Source: UBA2965 sp036526135
Lineage (GTDB): Bacteria; Pseudomonadota; Gammaproteobacteria; Pseudomonadales; Azotimanducaceae
DNA: 30,858 nucleotides
NCBI GenBank assembly: GCA_036526135.1
Contig: DATCZA010000025.1
Span: 1 to 30,858, forward strand
Reading direction: 5' to 3'
The translations under genes were made by a program, and so were the position numbers. Each line of letters starts with the position of its first letter. The stretch's first letter is position 1. Under the pieces are notes generated by a model. That model saw only the letters and a program-made list of their open reading frames with translations. It was not told the origin of the DNA and did no database searches. Positions 1 to 8,051 of the stretch are shown piece after piece.

Positions 1-414
1 TGGGCGACCACGGAGTACGTGGTCATCGACGGCTCAGAGAACCTGCCGGTGAGGCCCCTGACCCTGAACGACCCGTTCCCGACCACGCGCTCGGGCTTCT
101 TCAAGATCTCGTTTCTGGTCAAAGCGAAACCCGGTACGGACCACGGCGCGTTCTTCGATCACTGGCTCGACGTTCACGTGCCCAACGTGGCGGGGACGAT
201 GGACGAGGTCGGTGGGTTCCGCTACGTGGTCAGCCACAGCCTCAACCCCGAACGGGCGCCCTATGCCGGCATGGCCGAGCTCTACTTTCACGACGAGGAC
301 GGCTGGCGGCGCTACAAGGCGGCCATCCAGCCCGACGGCATGGAGCGGTGGGCGGCCGACGAAGGCACCCTGGTGCTTCGCTCCCATACCGAGATGATCG
401 GCATCCCCGGGTAG
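1..414 (+). CDS. EthD-domain protein, 3' part (5' end outside window)
   Basis: The reading frame is open from the first base, so the gene begins upstream of the window; the in-frame GTG at position 19 is probably internal. The visible ~137 residues hold one EthD-type dimeric alpha+beta barrel domain, from FKISFLVKAKPG, through the helix with FFDHWLDVHVP and the strand GFRYVVSH, to AELYFHDEDGW. EthD proteins are small barrels found in catabolic clusters, first described beside the ETBE-degrading P450 system; their biochemical role is mostly unknown. The protein at 10537-11313 carries two such domains in tandem, so this one may be the second half of a similar two-domain protein. The gene is convergent with the acyl-CoA synthetase, 48 bp away. 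Domain assignment is good; function is unknown. Confidence 0.75.
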   Translation, partial: WATTEYVVIDGSENLPVRPLTLNDPFPTTRSGFFKISFLVKAKPGTDHGAFFDHWLDVHVPNVAGTMDEVGGFRYVVSHSLNPERAPYAGMAELYFHDEDGWRRYKAAIQPDGMERWAADEGTLVLRSHTEMIGIPG

Positions 415-462
415 CCGGCCGGGCTGAGCGGCAGGCTACCGGGCGCCCAGCTGGAGGCCCCT

Positions 463-2019
463 CTACGACACCCGGCGCTCTACGCCTTCCCAGAACGGCT
501 CGCGGAGATCCTTCTTGAGGATCTTGCCGCTGGCGTTTCTGGGTATCGCGTCGAGAAACTCGATGCGTCGCGGGATCTTGTAGCCGGCCAGGCGCGGCCG
601 GCAGAACTCGATCATCTCCTCCGGGGTCACCGTCTGGCCGTCCTTTAGCACCAGGAAGGCCAGCACGCTCTCTCCCCACTGCTCGCTGGGGATGCCGATC
701 ACGGCCGCGTCGGCTACGGCGTCGTGCTCGAAGAGCGCGTTCTCGATCTCCGTGGGGTAGATGTTCTCGCCGCCCGAGACGATCATGTCCTTGATGCGGT
801 CCTGGATGTAGATGAAACCCTCGTCGTCCATGTAGGCCGCGTCCCCGGTGTGCATCCAGCCGTCCTTCAGCGACTTCTCCGTCGCCTCGGGGAGGTTCCA
901 GTAGCCCATCATCACCTGGGGTCCGCGGACGATCACCTCGCCGATGGTGCCGCGGTCGACCTCCCGGTCCTCCTCGTCGACGATCTTCACCTCGGTGCCC
1001 AGGGCCGCACGGCCCGCCGATTTCAGGAGCGCAGGCTCGCCGGCCAGCGCGCGCCTGTGCTCGGCCGGTCCCAGCACCGTGGCCATGGCCGTGGTCTCCG
1101 TCATCCCGAAGACCTGGGCGAAGTTGCACTTGAATACCGCCATGGCCTGGCGCAGCGTCTCTTCCGCAATGGGGCTCGCGCCGTAGGCCATGTACTCGAG
1201 CGAGGGGTAGGCACGCTCACCTGCGTCCGGCACGCTCACCAGGCAGGCCTGGATCATGGCCGGCACCAGGGTGGCCGACGTTATGCCGCCGTCGCTGAGC
1301 GCCTGGATCACGTGGCCCGGATGGAAGTCCTCGTGGATGACGAGGGTCGCGCCGTTGCTGATGCCGTTCATGATCGAGATGCCCGCTGCCGCGTGGTACA
1401 TGGGCGCGACGATCAGGATCCGGGCGGAGCCCACGGGCAGCGTCATCACGCTCGATATCATCCGCGTGTTGCAGTCGATGGCGCGGTGGCTGAGCATGGC
1501 TCCCTTGGGGTGGCCCGTGGTGCCGGACGTGTACATCTGGTAGAGCTGGTCGTTCTCCGAGATGTCTAGGCCCGGATTGGCGGTTTCCTTGGAAAGCCAC
1601 GACTCGTTATCCGTCCACCCGTCGGCGGTGCCCGTGGTGCACACGAAGGCGTTCACCTGGTTCAGCTTATCGCGGACGCTGTCGATGCCGTCCACGTACT
1701 CGCCGGAGCAGAACAGGGTCCGGCTCTGGGCATCGTTGATGATGTACAGCCACTCCCGGGGCGCCAGCCGGTAGTTCAGGGGCACGGGCACGACGCCGGC
1801 CTTGGAGGCGGCGAAGAACATGATGGCCATGTCGATTGAGTTCTTCGACAGGTACGAGATCCTGTCCCCTTTCTCGAGACCGGATGCCAGGTAGCCGTGC
1901 GCCATGCGGTTGGCGCGTTCATTCGCCTGAGCGTACGAGATCGACGCGCCGTTCATGTCGGCGAAGGGGTGATCGGGATTTTCCCGGGCGAAGAATTCCA
2001 GATAGTCGTGCAGCCGCAT
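463..2019 (-). CDS. Acyl-CoA synthetase (AMP-forming, FadD-like)
   Basis: This 518-residue ANL-superfamily ligase activates a carboxylic acid to its CoA thioester through an acyl-AMP intermediate. The P-loop YTSGTTGHPKGAM is at about residues 163-175. It is followed by the A5 motif (FGMTETTAM), the A7 core (GWMHTGDAAYMDDEGF), the hinge and A8 region (IQDRIKDMIVSGGENIYP) and the C-terminal catalytic lysine motif PRNASGKILKKD. Length and motif order are those of a full-length fatty or aromatic acid CoA ligase. I chose the ATG at 2019 because GGGAGG lies just upstream; the frame stays open to 2103, but that extension has no ribosome site and no family similarity. The substrate cannot be told from the sequence. 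Nearby dehydrogenases and EthD genes suggest a catabolic rather than biosynthetic role. Confidence 0.93.
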   Translation of the reverse strand: MRLHDYLEFFARENPDHPFADMNGASISYAQANERANRMAHGYLASGLEKGDRISYLSKNSIDMAIMFFAASKAGVVPVPLNYRLAPREWLYIINDAQSRTLFCSGEYVDGIDSVRDKLNQVNAFVCTTGTADGWTDNESWLSKETANPGLDISENDQLYQMYTSGTTGHPKGAMLSHRAIDCNTRMISSVMTLPVGSARILIVAPMYHAAAGISIMNGISNGATLVIHEDFHPGHVIQALSDGGITSATLVPAMIQACLVSVPDAGERAYPSLEYMAYGASPIAEETLRQAMAVFKCNFAQVFGMTETTAMATVLGPAEHRRALAGEPALLKSAGRAALGTEVKIVDEEDREVDRGTIGEVIVRGPQVMMGYWNLPEATEKSLKDGWMHTGDAAYMDDEGFIYIQDRIKDMIVSGGENIYPTEIENALFEHDAVADAAVIGIPSEQWGESVLAFLVLKDGQTVTPEEMIEFCRPRLAGYKIPRRIEFLDAIPRNASGKILKKDLREPFWEGVERRVS

Positions 2020-2086
2020 CAAGGCCCTCCCCATGCCTGCGAATTGATGTCCGCCGATCGAGCCGAAGCGTTGCCGGCCCAGCCAA

Positions 2087-2114
2087 CTTATCTCAGCAGG
2101 CATAGTCTCGGCAA
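2087..2114 (-). promoter_or_regulatory. Possible sigma-70 promoter of the acyl-CoA synthetase gene
   Basis: Reading the minus strand, TTGCCG (2114-2109) is followed after 16 nt by GATAAG (2092-2087). Each hexamer matches consensus at four of six positions. It would give a leader of about 60 nt before the ATG at 2019. Between it and the end of the upstream gene lie two perfect GC palindromes (2129-2138 and 2168-2181) that may act as a terminator or processing hairpin. Weak evidence; by-eye match only. Confidence 0.3.
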
Positions 2115-2202
2115 CGTCCGCGCGCGGGGCGGGCCCGCTGACCGCGCAGGCCTGAAGGGCTCGCGGCTCCGGCGCGCCGGACGAACGTGCATCCCGCGCC
2201 TT

Positions 2203-3303
2203 TCAGGCGTTCTCGTACCGATTGGGGTCCAGGTGCTTTGCTGCGAGGCCCGGGTCGTCGGGCCCGTGGCGGCTCGCCTTGAAGACGATGTTGATGTCGC
2301 CGCCGAGCCTGGGATTGCTGGCATAGAACGGGTTGACGTACTCCCAGACGATTTCGCCGACGGGCGAGACCTCGAAGAGCCTGCCCACTGCCGCATCGCA
2401 GATGAACGTGTTTCCGTTGGGTAACCGCTGGGCGCCGCCGGCCATGAAGCTGTAGAAGTGAAAGGGCGGGTTGGACTGGTAGCGCCAGACGATCTCGTCG
2501 CTCGGCACGTCCACCTCGAGCACTCTCGAGTACTCGGCCTCCCCCGACCGGTGCGCGCCGTTGTCGAACACGAGCAGGTTGCCGTTATCGAGAATCCGGG
2601 CGTCGTGCTGGTGGGCCAGGGTGCCCGGGCCCCAGCGCCAGGCGATCTCGCCGGAATCTGGCTCGATGGCCATCACCGTGTTCGTGCGGCGCAGGCTGAT
2701 CAGCCACTCCCCGGACGGGGTGGTGGTGATGGAGTTGGCGTGGGTCCATTCCAGGCGATGGTCGATGGGGCAGATCGCGTCCTCCTCGGGGTCGAGGTGC
2801 TCCCACGAGTTCCACTGCCTGACGATCGCGCCGCTCGGGTCGACCTCGAGGATCACGTCCCCGAGCATCTCCTCGGGGTCGTCCGCGCTGCGCCGGCCGC
2901 CGGCGACCCGGGCGGTGATCTCCGCTGGCACGCGGCGCCAGGCGAGCAGCAGGGTGTTGCCGTTGGCCAGACGGTGCTGGTCGTGGTGCAGCCAGTCGTC
3001 GTGAAAGGCCCAGACCAGGTTGCCGTCCCAGTCGAGCTCGTAGACGCACGGGCTCTGGCCGTTCAGCCCGCGAACGCCGCCCACCTCGGGCAGCGAGGAA
3101 GCCCGGCACAGCAGGTTGCCATCGGCCAGCAGCTGGGCATAAGAGATGCCCATGTCGTTTTCCCAGCGGCGGCAGATCCTGCCCTGCATGTCGATCAGAT
3201 GCGCGCTCGCAGGCTGCCCGCCGCAGAACAGGGTGTAACCGGCAAACGCCGATTCCCGGTCGTGGTGAATCAGGCCGGTGCGAAGCAGGTGGGATCGGCT
3301 CAT
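2203..3303 (-). CDS. Arylsulfotransferase (ASST)-like beta-propeller protein
   Basis: This 366-residue protein is built from repeated propeller blades. The pattern 'L.DGN.L....' followed by 'G.ivW.w' recurs (ADGNLL near 60, LANGNTLL near 112, LDNGNLLVF near 239, LPNGNTFIC near 294). It resembles the bacterial arylsulfate sulfotransferase family, which moves sulfate between phenols through a sulfo-histidine. Candidate catalytic and substrate histidines are H188 in EWTHANSI, H231/H233 in LAHQHDARIL and H106-H110. Unlike periplasmic AssT enzymes it has no signal peptide, so it should be cytoplasmic, and true sulfotransferase activity is uncertain. No Shine-Dalgarno sequence precedes the ATG at 3303. 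It is divergent from the PPOX gene across 117 bp. Family assignment is solid; the reaction is not. Confidence 0.7.
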   Translation of the reverse strand: MSRSHLLRTGLIHHDRESAFAGYTLFCGGQPASAHLIDMQGRICRRWENDMGISYAQLLADGNLLCRASSLPEVGGVRGLNGQSPCVYELDWDGNLVWAFHDDWLHHDQHRLANGNTLLLAWRRVPAEITARVAGGRRSADDPEEMLGDVILEVDPSGAIVRQWNSWEHLDPEEDAICPIDHRLEWTHANSITTTPSGEWLISLRRTNTVMAIEPDSGEIAWRWGPGTLAHQHDARILDNGNLLVFDNGAHRSGEAEYSRVLEVDVPSDEIVWRYQSNPPFHFYSFMAGGAQRLPNGNTFICDAAVGRLFEVSPVGEIVWEYVNPFYASNPRLGGDINIVFKASRHGPDDPGLAAKHLDPNRYENA

Positions 3304-3420
3304 GGTCGTGATGGTATCGGCTTCGGGGCGCGAGCGTCACGTCGGGAGGGGCGCCTTGATTCCGTTGCGGGGTATGGACCATGATCGGGAGACGATCGCG
3401 CCACGAGATAGGAGGGGATC

Positions 3421-4062
3421 ATGGGCGACGAGACGTTTGCAGCGTTCGAGGGCGTCGTCTCCGACGAGGAGTCACTTCGGCAGGTGCTCGGCCCGCCCAT
3501 GCAGCTGGCGGTGGACAAGGTCATCGATCACATCGACGACGTCAGCCGGGCAATCATCGAGAAATCCCCGTTTGCCCTGCTGGCATCGGCGACCGCCGAC
3601 GCGTATCCGGACGTCTCTCCCAAGGGCGATCCGGCCGGGTTCGTGCGCGTCATCGACGAGAATTACATCGCCATCCCGGACCGGCCCGGTAACCGCCGCG
3701 GCGACACGCTCACCAACCTGCTCGACAACCCCTATCTGGCGGTGATCTTTCTGATCCCGGGCAAGGGCGAGACGTTGCGGGTCAGCGGCGAATGCCGGAT
3801 CGTGCGCGATCGGGCGCTCCGGGAAAGCATGGCCGTGAAAGGTCGTGTGCCCGAACTCGCCATCGTCATGCATGTGGAGAGGGTTTTCATTCACTGTCCG
3901 AAATGCGTGGTGCGGTCCAGTTTGTGGGACCCTCAGGCCTGGCCGGACACCTCGGATCTGCCCAACGTCGCCGAGGCCATGATTGCCCACACCAAAGTGA
4001 AGATCACTCCCGACGAGCTCGTCGAGATCGCGGAGAAAGAGGACGTGGTCAGGCTCTACTGA
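3421..4062 (+). CDS. Pyridoxamine 5'-phosphate oxidase-family FMN protein (MSMEG_1061-like)
   Basis: This 213-residue protein has the split-barrel flavin-binding fold of the PPOX/FMN family. Visible signatures are FALLASATADAYPDVSPKGD (about residues 52-71), the FMN-contact stretch IPDRPGNRRGD, LRVSGECRIV and the late cysteine motif HCPKCVVRSSLW. Together these are typical of the MSMEG_1061 subgroup rather than of true PdxH. Members bind FMN or F420 and usually reduce small molecules; the substrate here is unknown. The start is clear, with AGGAGG seven bases ahead of the ATG. It stands alone between a divergent ASST-like gene and a downstream MFS gene, separated from the latter by a strong stem-loop. 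Confidence 0.85.
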   Translation: MGDETFAAFEGVVSDEESLRQVLGPPMQLAVDKVIDHIDDVSRAIIEKSPFALLASATADAYPDVSPKGDPAGFVRVIDENYIAIPDRPGNRRGDTLTNLLDNPYLAVIFLIPGKGETLRVSGECRIVRDRALRESMAVKGRVPELAIVMHVERVFIHCPKCVVRSSLWDPQAWPDTSDLPNVAEAMIAHTKVKITPDELVEIAEKEDVVRLY

Positions 4063-4080
4063 GCCCGTGGCGATTCCCTC

Positions 4081-4134
4081 CCCGGACGTCGTGACGGCCC
4101 CGCGCCTGGTTGACGCGGCGCGGCCCCGTCCGGG
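4081..4134 (+). terminator. Long GC-rich stem-loop between PPOX and MFS genes
   Basis: An inner stem pairs CCGCGCC (4100-4106) with GGCGCGG (4117-4123) around a 10-nt loop. It can be extended, across a CC/CC internal loop, by GACGG (4093-4097) with CCGTC (4126-4130). Alternatively the outer arms CCCGGACG (4081-4088) and CGTCCGGG (4127-4134) pair over 8 bp. No T-run follows, so it is not a classical intrinsic terminator. It ends 15 nt before the ATG of the MFS gene, so it could attenuate transcription or mask translation of that gene. The pairing is seen directly; the role is inferred. Confidence 0.45.
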
Positions 4135-4149
4135 ACCGAGCAGCGCACG

Positions 4150-5406
4150 ATGAGCGCGCTTCCCCGTCGGCACGTGGTGGTGGGCCTGGCGGCTCTGTCG
4201 GTGTTCGTCTGCTACATCGACCGGGTCAACATCTCCGTGGCGATCATCCCCATGACCGAGGATCTCGGCTGGAGCCTGGCCACTCAGGGCACTGTGCTGT
4301 CGTCCTTCTTCATCGGATACCTGCTGCTGCAGATCGTCGGTGGCCGGCTCGCCGACCGCTTCGGCGGCAAGGTGGTGCTTGGCGTTGGCGTCCTCGTCTG
4401 GTCGCTGTTCACGGTACTGACACCGCCCGCCGCCTACCTCGGCCTCGGGGTGCTGATCGCGGCCCGCATCGGTATGGGAATGGGCGAAGCGGTGACGTTT
4501 CCCTCGATCTACAGCCTCTACGGCCGCTGGGTGCCGTTGAGCGAGCGCGCCCGAGCTGTCGGGTTCACCAACAGCGGCATCCCGCTGGGCACCGTTTTTG
4601 CGCTTGTTGCGACGCCGTACATCGTCGAGTGGCTCGGCTGGGAGTGGGCCTTTTACCTCTTTGGCGCGGTGGGCGTGTTCTGGTTCGTGGCCTGGCACCG
4701 CTTCGTGACCGCAGCGCCCCAGGCGCACCCTGGCGTCTGCGATGACGAGCTGCAGGTCATCGAGGCGGGTACTCAGGTTGCGCAGGCGGGCGAGTCGCCG
4801 CCGCTTCGGGTCTTTCTCAAGCTGCCCGCCGTCTGGGCCATCGTGGTCGCCCACTTCTGCAACAACTGGTCACTCTACGTGCTGCTGAGCTGGTTGCCGA
4901 CGTTCGTCAACAAGGGCCTGGGCGTGGACTACTCCGCGGTGGGATGGTTCACGATGATTCCGCACCTGACGGCCTTCGTCTTCCTCAACGTGGCCGGCGG
5001 CGTTGCCGACCGGCTCATCCATCGCGGAATGGACGTTGGCCGCGTCCGCAAGCTGATGCAGACCATCGGCTTCGGCGGCATAGCGGCCGCGCTGCTCGTC
5101 GTCGGCGAGGTGCAGTCCGCATGGATGGCCATCGGCGTCATGTCCGTCGGCAACGCGCTGGGCGCGTTCTGCACCGGCGGCTTTGCCGTCAACCACATGG
5201 ATATCGCGCCGCGCCATGCGGGTACGCTCATGGGGATCACCAACACGGCGGGAACGTTGCCGGGCATCGTGGGCGTGTTTGTCAGCGGCGTGATCCTCGA
5301 GCTGACCGGATCCTGGGCCCTGGTGTTTCAGGTGGCCGCCGGGGTCAACCTGTTCGGCCTCGTGTTCTATCTCACGTTCGCCAGCGGCAGGCGCCTGATC
5401 GATTGA
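4150..5406 (+). CDS. MFS transporter, anion:cation symporter (ACS) type
   Basis: This 418-residue inner-membrane protein has about 12 hydrophobic segments and the MFS loop-2 signature (GGRLADRFGGKVVLG, about residues 58-72). The first helix ends in CYIDRVNISVAI, the usual N-terminal signature of the ACS family (tartrate, hexuronate, phthalate and similar organic anions). A second hallmark is GMGEAVTFPSIYSL around residue 115-130. It probably imports an organic acid by proton symport, and the neighbouring CoA ligase would fit as the next step, but the substrate is not determined. There is only a weak ribosome site before the ATG, and a strong stem-loop ends 15 nt upstream. It is convergent with the bactofilin gene. 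Confidence 0.88.
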   Translation: MSALPRRHVVVGLAALSVFVCYIDRVNISVAIIPMTEDLGWSLATQGTVLSSFFIGYLLLQIVGGRLADRFGGKVVLGVGVLVWSLFTVLTPPAAYLGLGVLIAARIGMGMGEAVTFPSIYSLYGRWVPLSERARAVGFTNSGIPLGTVFALVATPYIVEWLGWEWAFYLFGAVGVFWFVAWHRFVTAAPQAHPGVCDDELQVIEAGTQVAQAGESPPLRVFLKLPAVWAIVVAHFCNNWSLYVLLSWLPTFVNKGLGVDYSAVGWFTMIPHLTAFVFLNVAGGVADRLIHRGMDVGRVRKLMQTIGFGGIAAALLVVGEVQSAWMAIGVMSVGNALGAFCTGGFAVNHMDIAPRHAGTLMGITNTAGTLPGIVGVFVSGVILELTGSWALVFQVAAGVNLFGLVFYLTFASGRRLID

Positions 5407-5428
5407 TCAGGCGCGCGAGCGCGGGACG

Positions 5429-5443
5429 ACCTCGTCGCGAGGT
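5429..5443. terminator. Short hairpin between convergent MFS and bactofilin genes
   Basis: A perfect 6-bp inverted repeat (ACCTCG / CGAGGT, 3-nt loop) is flanked by GGG and CCCC that could extend the stem. It sits in the 63-bp gap between the stop codons of two convergent genes, where a bidirectional terminator would be expected. No T-tract is seen on either strand, so the call is tentative. Confidence 0.3.
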
Positions 5444-5469
5444 GCCCCGCATCCGCGGCTGCGGCGTTC

Positions 5470-5982
5470 TCAGGCCTTGTTTTCGGCGGCCGGGGCGGTC
5501 TCGGCGGCCGGGCGGGTCAGGGTCTCCGAGCGCTTCGGACCCGACGGCCTGACGACCCGGCCACCCTTGGTGTCCATGTCGATCCGGCCGGTGAACTTGG
5601 CGCCACCCTCGACGCTCACCCTGGGCGCCATGATGTCGCCGAGGACCTTACCGGTCTTGGCGACGAACACCCGCTCGGTGGCGGTCAGGTTGCCCTGGAT
5701 TTCCCCCTCGACGGTAATCGAGTTGGCGCTGACGTTGCCGAGAATCCGACCCGTCTGGGCGATGGTGAGATTGCGGTCCGAGAGGTTGGCGGTACCGTCC
5801 AGGGTCCCCTCGATGACCAGGTTCTCGTCGCCCGTGATCTCTCCTTTGATCACGATCGTTGCTCCGATCGTGGCCTCGTTTGCTGCGTCTGCAGGGCTGA
5901 AGTGCGTTAGCTCTCCGCGAATCTCGTCCCGTTCCCCCATGGCGGGTGCCATGCGGGTGCCCCCTTTGACCTTTCTAAACAT
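5470..5982 (-). CDS. Bactofilin (polymer-forming cytoskeletal protein)
   Basis: This protein of about 170 residues has the central bactofilin beta-helix, roughly residues 30-125. Short repeats show alternating hydrophobics and glycines, such as ATIVIKGEITGDENLVIEG, GRILGNVSANSITVEGEI and GKVLGDIMAPRVSVEGG. It is flanked by a charged N-terminus and a Pro/Ala-rich C-terminal tail. Bactofilins polymerise without nucleotide and act as membrane-associated scaffolds for cell shape or wall enzymes. I chose the ATG at 5982 because MFRK is the common bactofilin N-terminus and GAGG lies 8 nt ahead. A TTG at 6003 would add seven residues. The gene has its own ~110-bp leader; no wall-enzyme partner is adjacent. 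Confidence 0.92.
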   Translation of the reverse strand: MFRKVKGGTRMAPAMGERDEIRGELTHFSPADAANEATIGATIVIKGEITGDENLVIEGTLDGTANLSDRNLTIAQTGRILGNVSANSITVEGEIQGNLTATERVFVAKTGKVLGDIMAPRVSVEGGAKFTGRIDMDTKGGRVVRPSGPKRSETLTRPAAETAPAAENKA

Positions 5983-6112
5983 GCCTTCGGCCTCGTGTCC
6001 CAATTCCCCATGCCCCCTTTCTTTTGTTCGATTGGGGCTCCTTTCACCGTGCAGATTAACTGAGCACCGGCCGAATTGACAAGTAGCTATATCCAGGTCG
6101 GCGCTGCGGATT

Positions 6113-6598
6113 TCAGTCCGCCCGGCGGCGCTGTGCGGAGATCTGGTTGGTATTGAAGCCGAGCCAGTGCATGCGCCCCCGATAGCGTGCGTGCTCGATC
6201 TTGATGCAGCGGTCCATGATCACCTGCATGCCGCCAGCTTCGGCGATCTCGGCGCCCTCGAAGCTGATCACGCCGAACTGCAGCCACAGGTACTTCGCGC
6301 CGGCCGCCACCGCGGCGCGCGCAATGTCCGGCACCGCGCTCGGGTCGCGGAAGACGTCCACCACGCCCACGGGCTCCGGCACGGCTGCAAGATCTGGATA
6401 GCTTTTCAGCCCGAGGATCTCTTCCTCCCGGGGATTGACGGGAACCACCTCGTAGCCGTGCCGTTTCATGTAGTAGCCCACGAAGTTGCTCGCCCGCAGA
6501 GGGTTGCCCGACAGCCCCACCACGGCAATCCTGCGCTGGTTGAGCGCGCCCTGGATCACGTGGGGGTCCTGATACCGTTCCATGTCGTGCTCCGTCAT
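6113..6598 (-). CDS. CoA-binding domain protein (YccU-like)
   Basis: This 161-residue single-domain protein has a Rossmann-type CoA-binding fold like that of succinyl-CoA synthetase alpha. RRIAVVGLSGNPLRASN gives the nucleotide loop near residue 22, followed by GYEVVPVNPREEEILG, VDVFRDPSAVPDIA, AKYLWLQFGV and the late VIMDRCIKIEHAR segment. It carries no catalytic domain; YccU-type proteins bind CoA, but their role is not established. The ATG at 6598 lies one base after the TGA of the metY gene, so the two are almost certainly cotranscribed and translationally coupled. An in-frame extension to 6649 runs inside metY and is rejected. Coupling suggests a role connected with sulfur amino acid or CoA-thiol metabolism, but this is inference. 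Confidence 0.85.
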   Translation of the reverse strand: MTEHDMERYQDPHVIQGALNQRRIAVVGLSGNPLRASNFVGYYMKRHGYEVVPVNPREEEILGLKSYPDLAAVPEPVGVVDVFRDPSAVPDIARAAVAAGAKYLWLQFGVISFEGAEIAEAGGMQVIMDRCIKIEHARYRGRMHWLGFNTNQISAQRRRAD

Positions 6599-6599
6599 G

Positions 6600-7910
6600 T
6601 CAGATGCCCGCCAGTCCCTGCTCGAGATCCCAGATGATGTCGTCGGCATCCTCGATGCCGATGGAAACGCGTATGGTGCCCGGACCGATGCCGGCGGCCG
6701 CCAGTTCCTCGTCGCTCAGCTGGCGGTGGGTGGTCGTGGCCGGGTGGATGACCAGGCTCTTCGCGTCGCCCACGTTCGCCAGATGGGAGAACAAGGTGAG
6801 CTGCTCGATGAACCGCTGGCCCGCCTCGCGCCCGCCCGGCAGGTCGAAGCAGAAGATGGCTCCGGCGCCGCGCGGCAGGTAGCGGGCGACCCGGTCTCGA
6901 TAGGGGCTTCCGGGCAGGCCGGGGTAGCTAACCCGCTCGACGTCCTCGCGACCGTCCAGGTAGGCGGCGACGGCCTCGGCGTTCGCGACGTGCTGGCGCA
7001 TCCGCAGCGGCAGGGTTTCCAGACCCTGAGCGAACAGGAAGGCGTTGAACGGGCTCATGGCGGCGCCCAGATCCCGCAGGGTCTCGGCCCGCAGCTTCAT
7101 CAGGTACCCGTAGGTGCCGAAGGTCTCGTGGAAGGCCAGCCCGTGATAGGCGGGGGAGGGCTCCGCGATCACCGGAAAGCGGCCGTTGGACCAGTCGAAC
7201 TCTCCTGAATCCACCACCAGGCCGCCGATGGACGTGCCGTGGCCGCCGAGGAACTTGGTGGCCGAGTGCACGACGATGTCGGCGCCCCACTCCATGGGTC
7301 GGGTGAGGTAGGGCGTGGCGAACGTGTTGTCCACCATCAGCGGCATGCCGTGACGGTGGGCGAGCTCGGCTAAAGGCTCGATGTCCAGAACGTTGCCGCC
7401 GGGGTTGCCGATGGTCTCGGCAAACAGCAGCTTGGTGTCGGGTTGCAGGGCCGCCTCCCAGGTATCGATGCGGTCGGGGTCCACGAAGGTGAGCGCCACG
7501 CTCATCTTGCGGAACAGGTGCTTGAGCTGAGTCACCGTGCCGCCGTACAGAGCGGCGGACGCAACCACGTGGTCGCCGGGCTCGAGCAGGGTGAAGAAGG
7601 CGGCCGACTGGGCGGCCAGCCCGCTGGCAAAGGCCACCGCGCCCGCGCCTCCCTCCAGGTTGGCGATGCGCTCCTCCAGGGCGGCCACGGTGGGGTTCAT
7701 GATCCGTGAGTAGGTGTTGCCGTATTCCTGCAGGTTGAAATATGCCGCCGCCGACTCGGAGTCCTCGAAGACGTAGCTGCTCGTCTGGTAGATGGGCAGC
7801 GCCCGCGCGCCGGTGGCCGGATCAGGCCGGCTGCCCGCATGCACCGACCGGGTGTGGAACCCGAACTGGTGGGTGTCGTCCGTAGCCGGCCGGTCCGTGG
7901 ATTCGCTCAT
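6600..7910 (-). CDS. metY: O-acetylhomoserine sulfhydrylase (PLP enzyme)
   Basis: This 436-residue PLP enzyme of the Cys/Met metabolism family should make homocysteine from O-acetylhomoserine and sulfide, the direct sulfhydrylation route to methionine. The PLP-binding lysine is K219 in HSATKFLGG. The HGTSIGG stretch after it and the VDSGEFDW insertion are characteristic of the long MetY type rather than of cystathionine gamma-synthase. Other landmarks are ASGLAAQSAAF, the phosphate and tyrosine region NTYSRIMNPT, and DNTFATPYL. The start at 7910 is fixed by GGGAGG about five bases upstream. An open frame runs on to 8600, but that part is antisense to the next gene. I looked for a SAM riboswitch in the 141-bp divergent gap and saw none. 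Confidence 0.92.
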   Translation of the reverse strand: MSESTDRPATDDTHQFGFHTRSVHAGSRPDPATGARALPIYQTSSYVFEDSESAAAYFNLQEYGNTYSRIMNPTVAALEERIANLEGGAGAVAFASGLAAQSAAFFTLLEPGDHVVASAALYGGTVTQLKHLFRKMSVALTFVDPDRIDTWEAALQPDTKLLFAETIGNPGGNVLDIEPLAELAHRHGMPLMVDNTFATPYLTRPMEWGADIVVHSATKFLGGHGTSIGGLVVDSGEFDWSNGRFPVIAEPSPAYHGLAFHETFGTYGYLMKLRAETLRDLGAAMSPFNAFLFAQGLETLPLRMRQHVANAEAVAAYLDGREDVERVSYPGLPGSPYRDRVARYLPRGAGAIFCFDLPGGREAGQRFIEQLTLFSHLANVGDAKSLVIHPATTTHRQLSDEELAAAGIGPGTIRVSIGIEDADDIIWDLEQGLAGI

Positions 7911-8051
7911 GCTGCCTCCCCGCAGCGCGGGCTCGCGCTGCCTGCTGCCTGTGCAGGTAAGATAACCTATGCGGGCCGGCCGCGTCGCAACGCCTAGCGT
8001 GCGTTCTGACGGGTCTGCTCGCCTGGAATTCATGGGTCGACGAGGAAAGCG

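Noticed and set aside
242..1129. Long open frame antisense to the EthD and acyl-CoA synthetase genes
   Set aside because: The translation is low-complexity, rich in Arg, Gly, Pro and His, as expected from the opposite frame of GC-rich genes; the real genes there have intact family motifs.
3472..4854. 460-codon minus-strand open frame
   Set aside because: It is antisense to the PPOX and MFS genes, has shadow-type composition, no ribosome site and no recognisable domain.
7911..8051. SAM or B12 riboswitch upstream of metY
   Set aside because: The 141-bp divergent gap shows none of the conserved core motifs I know for these classes, and it is short.
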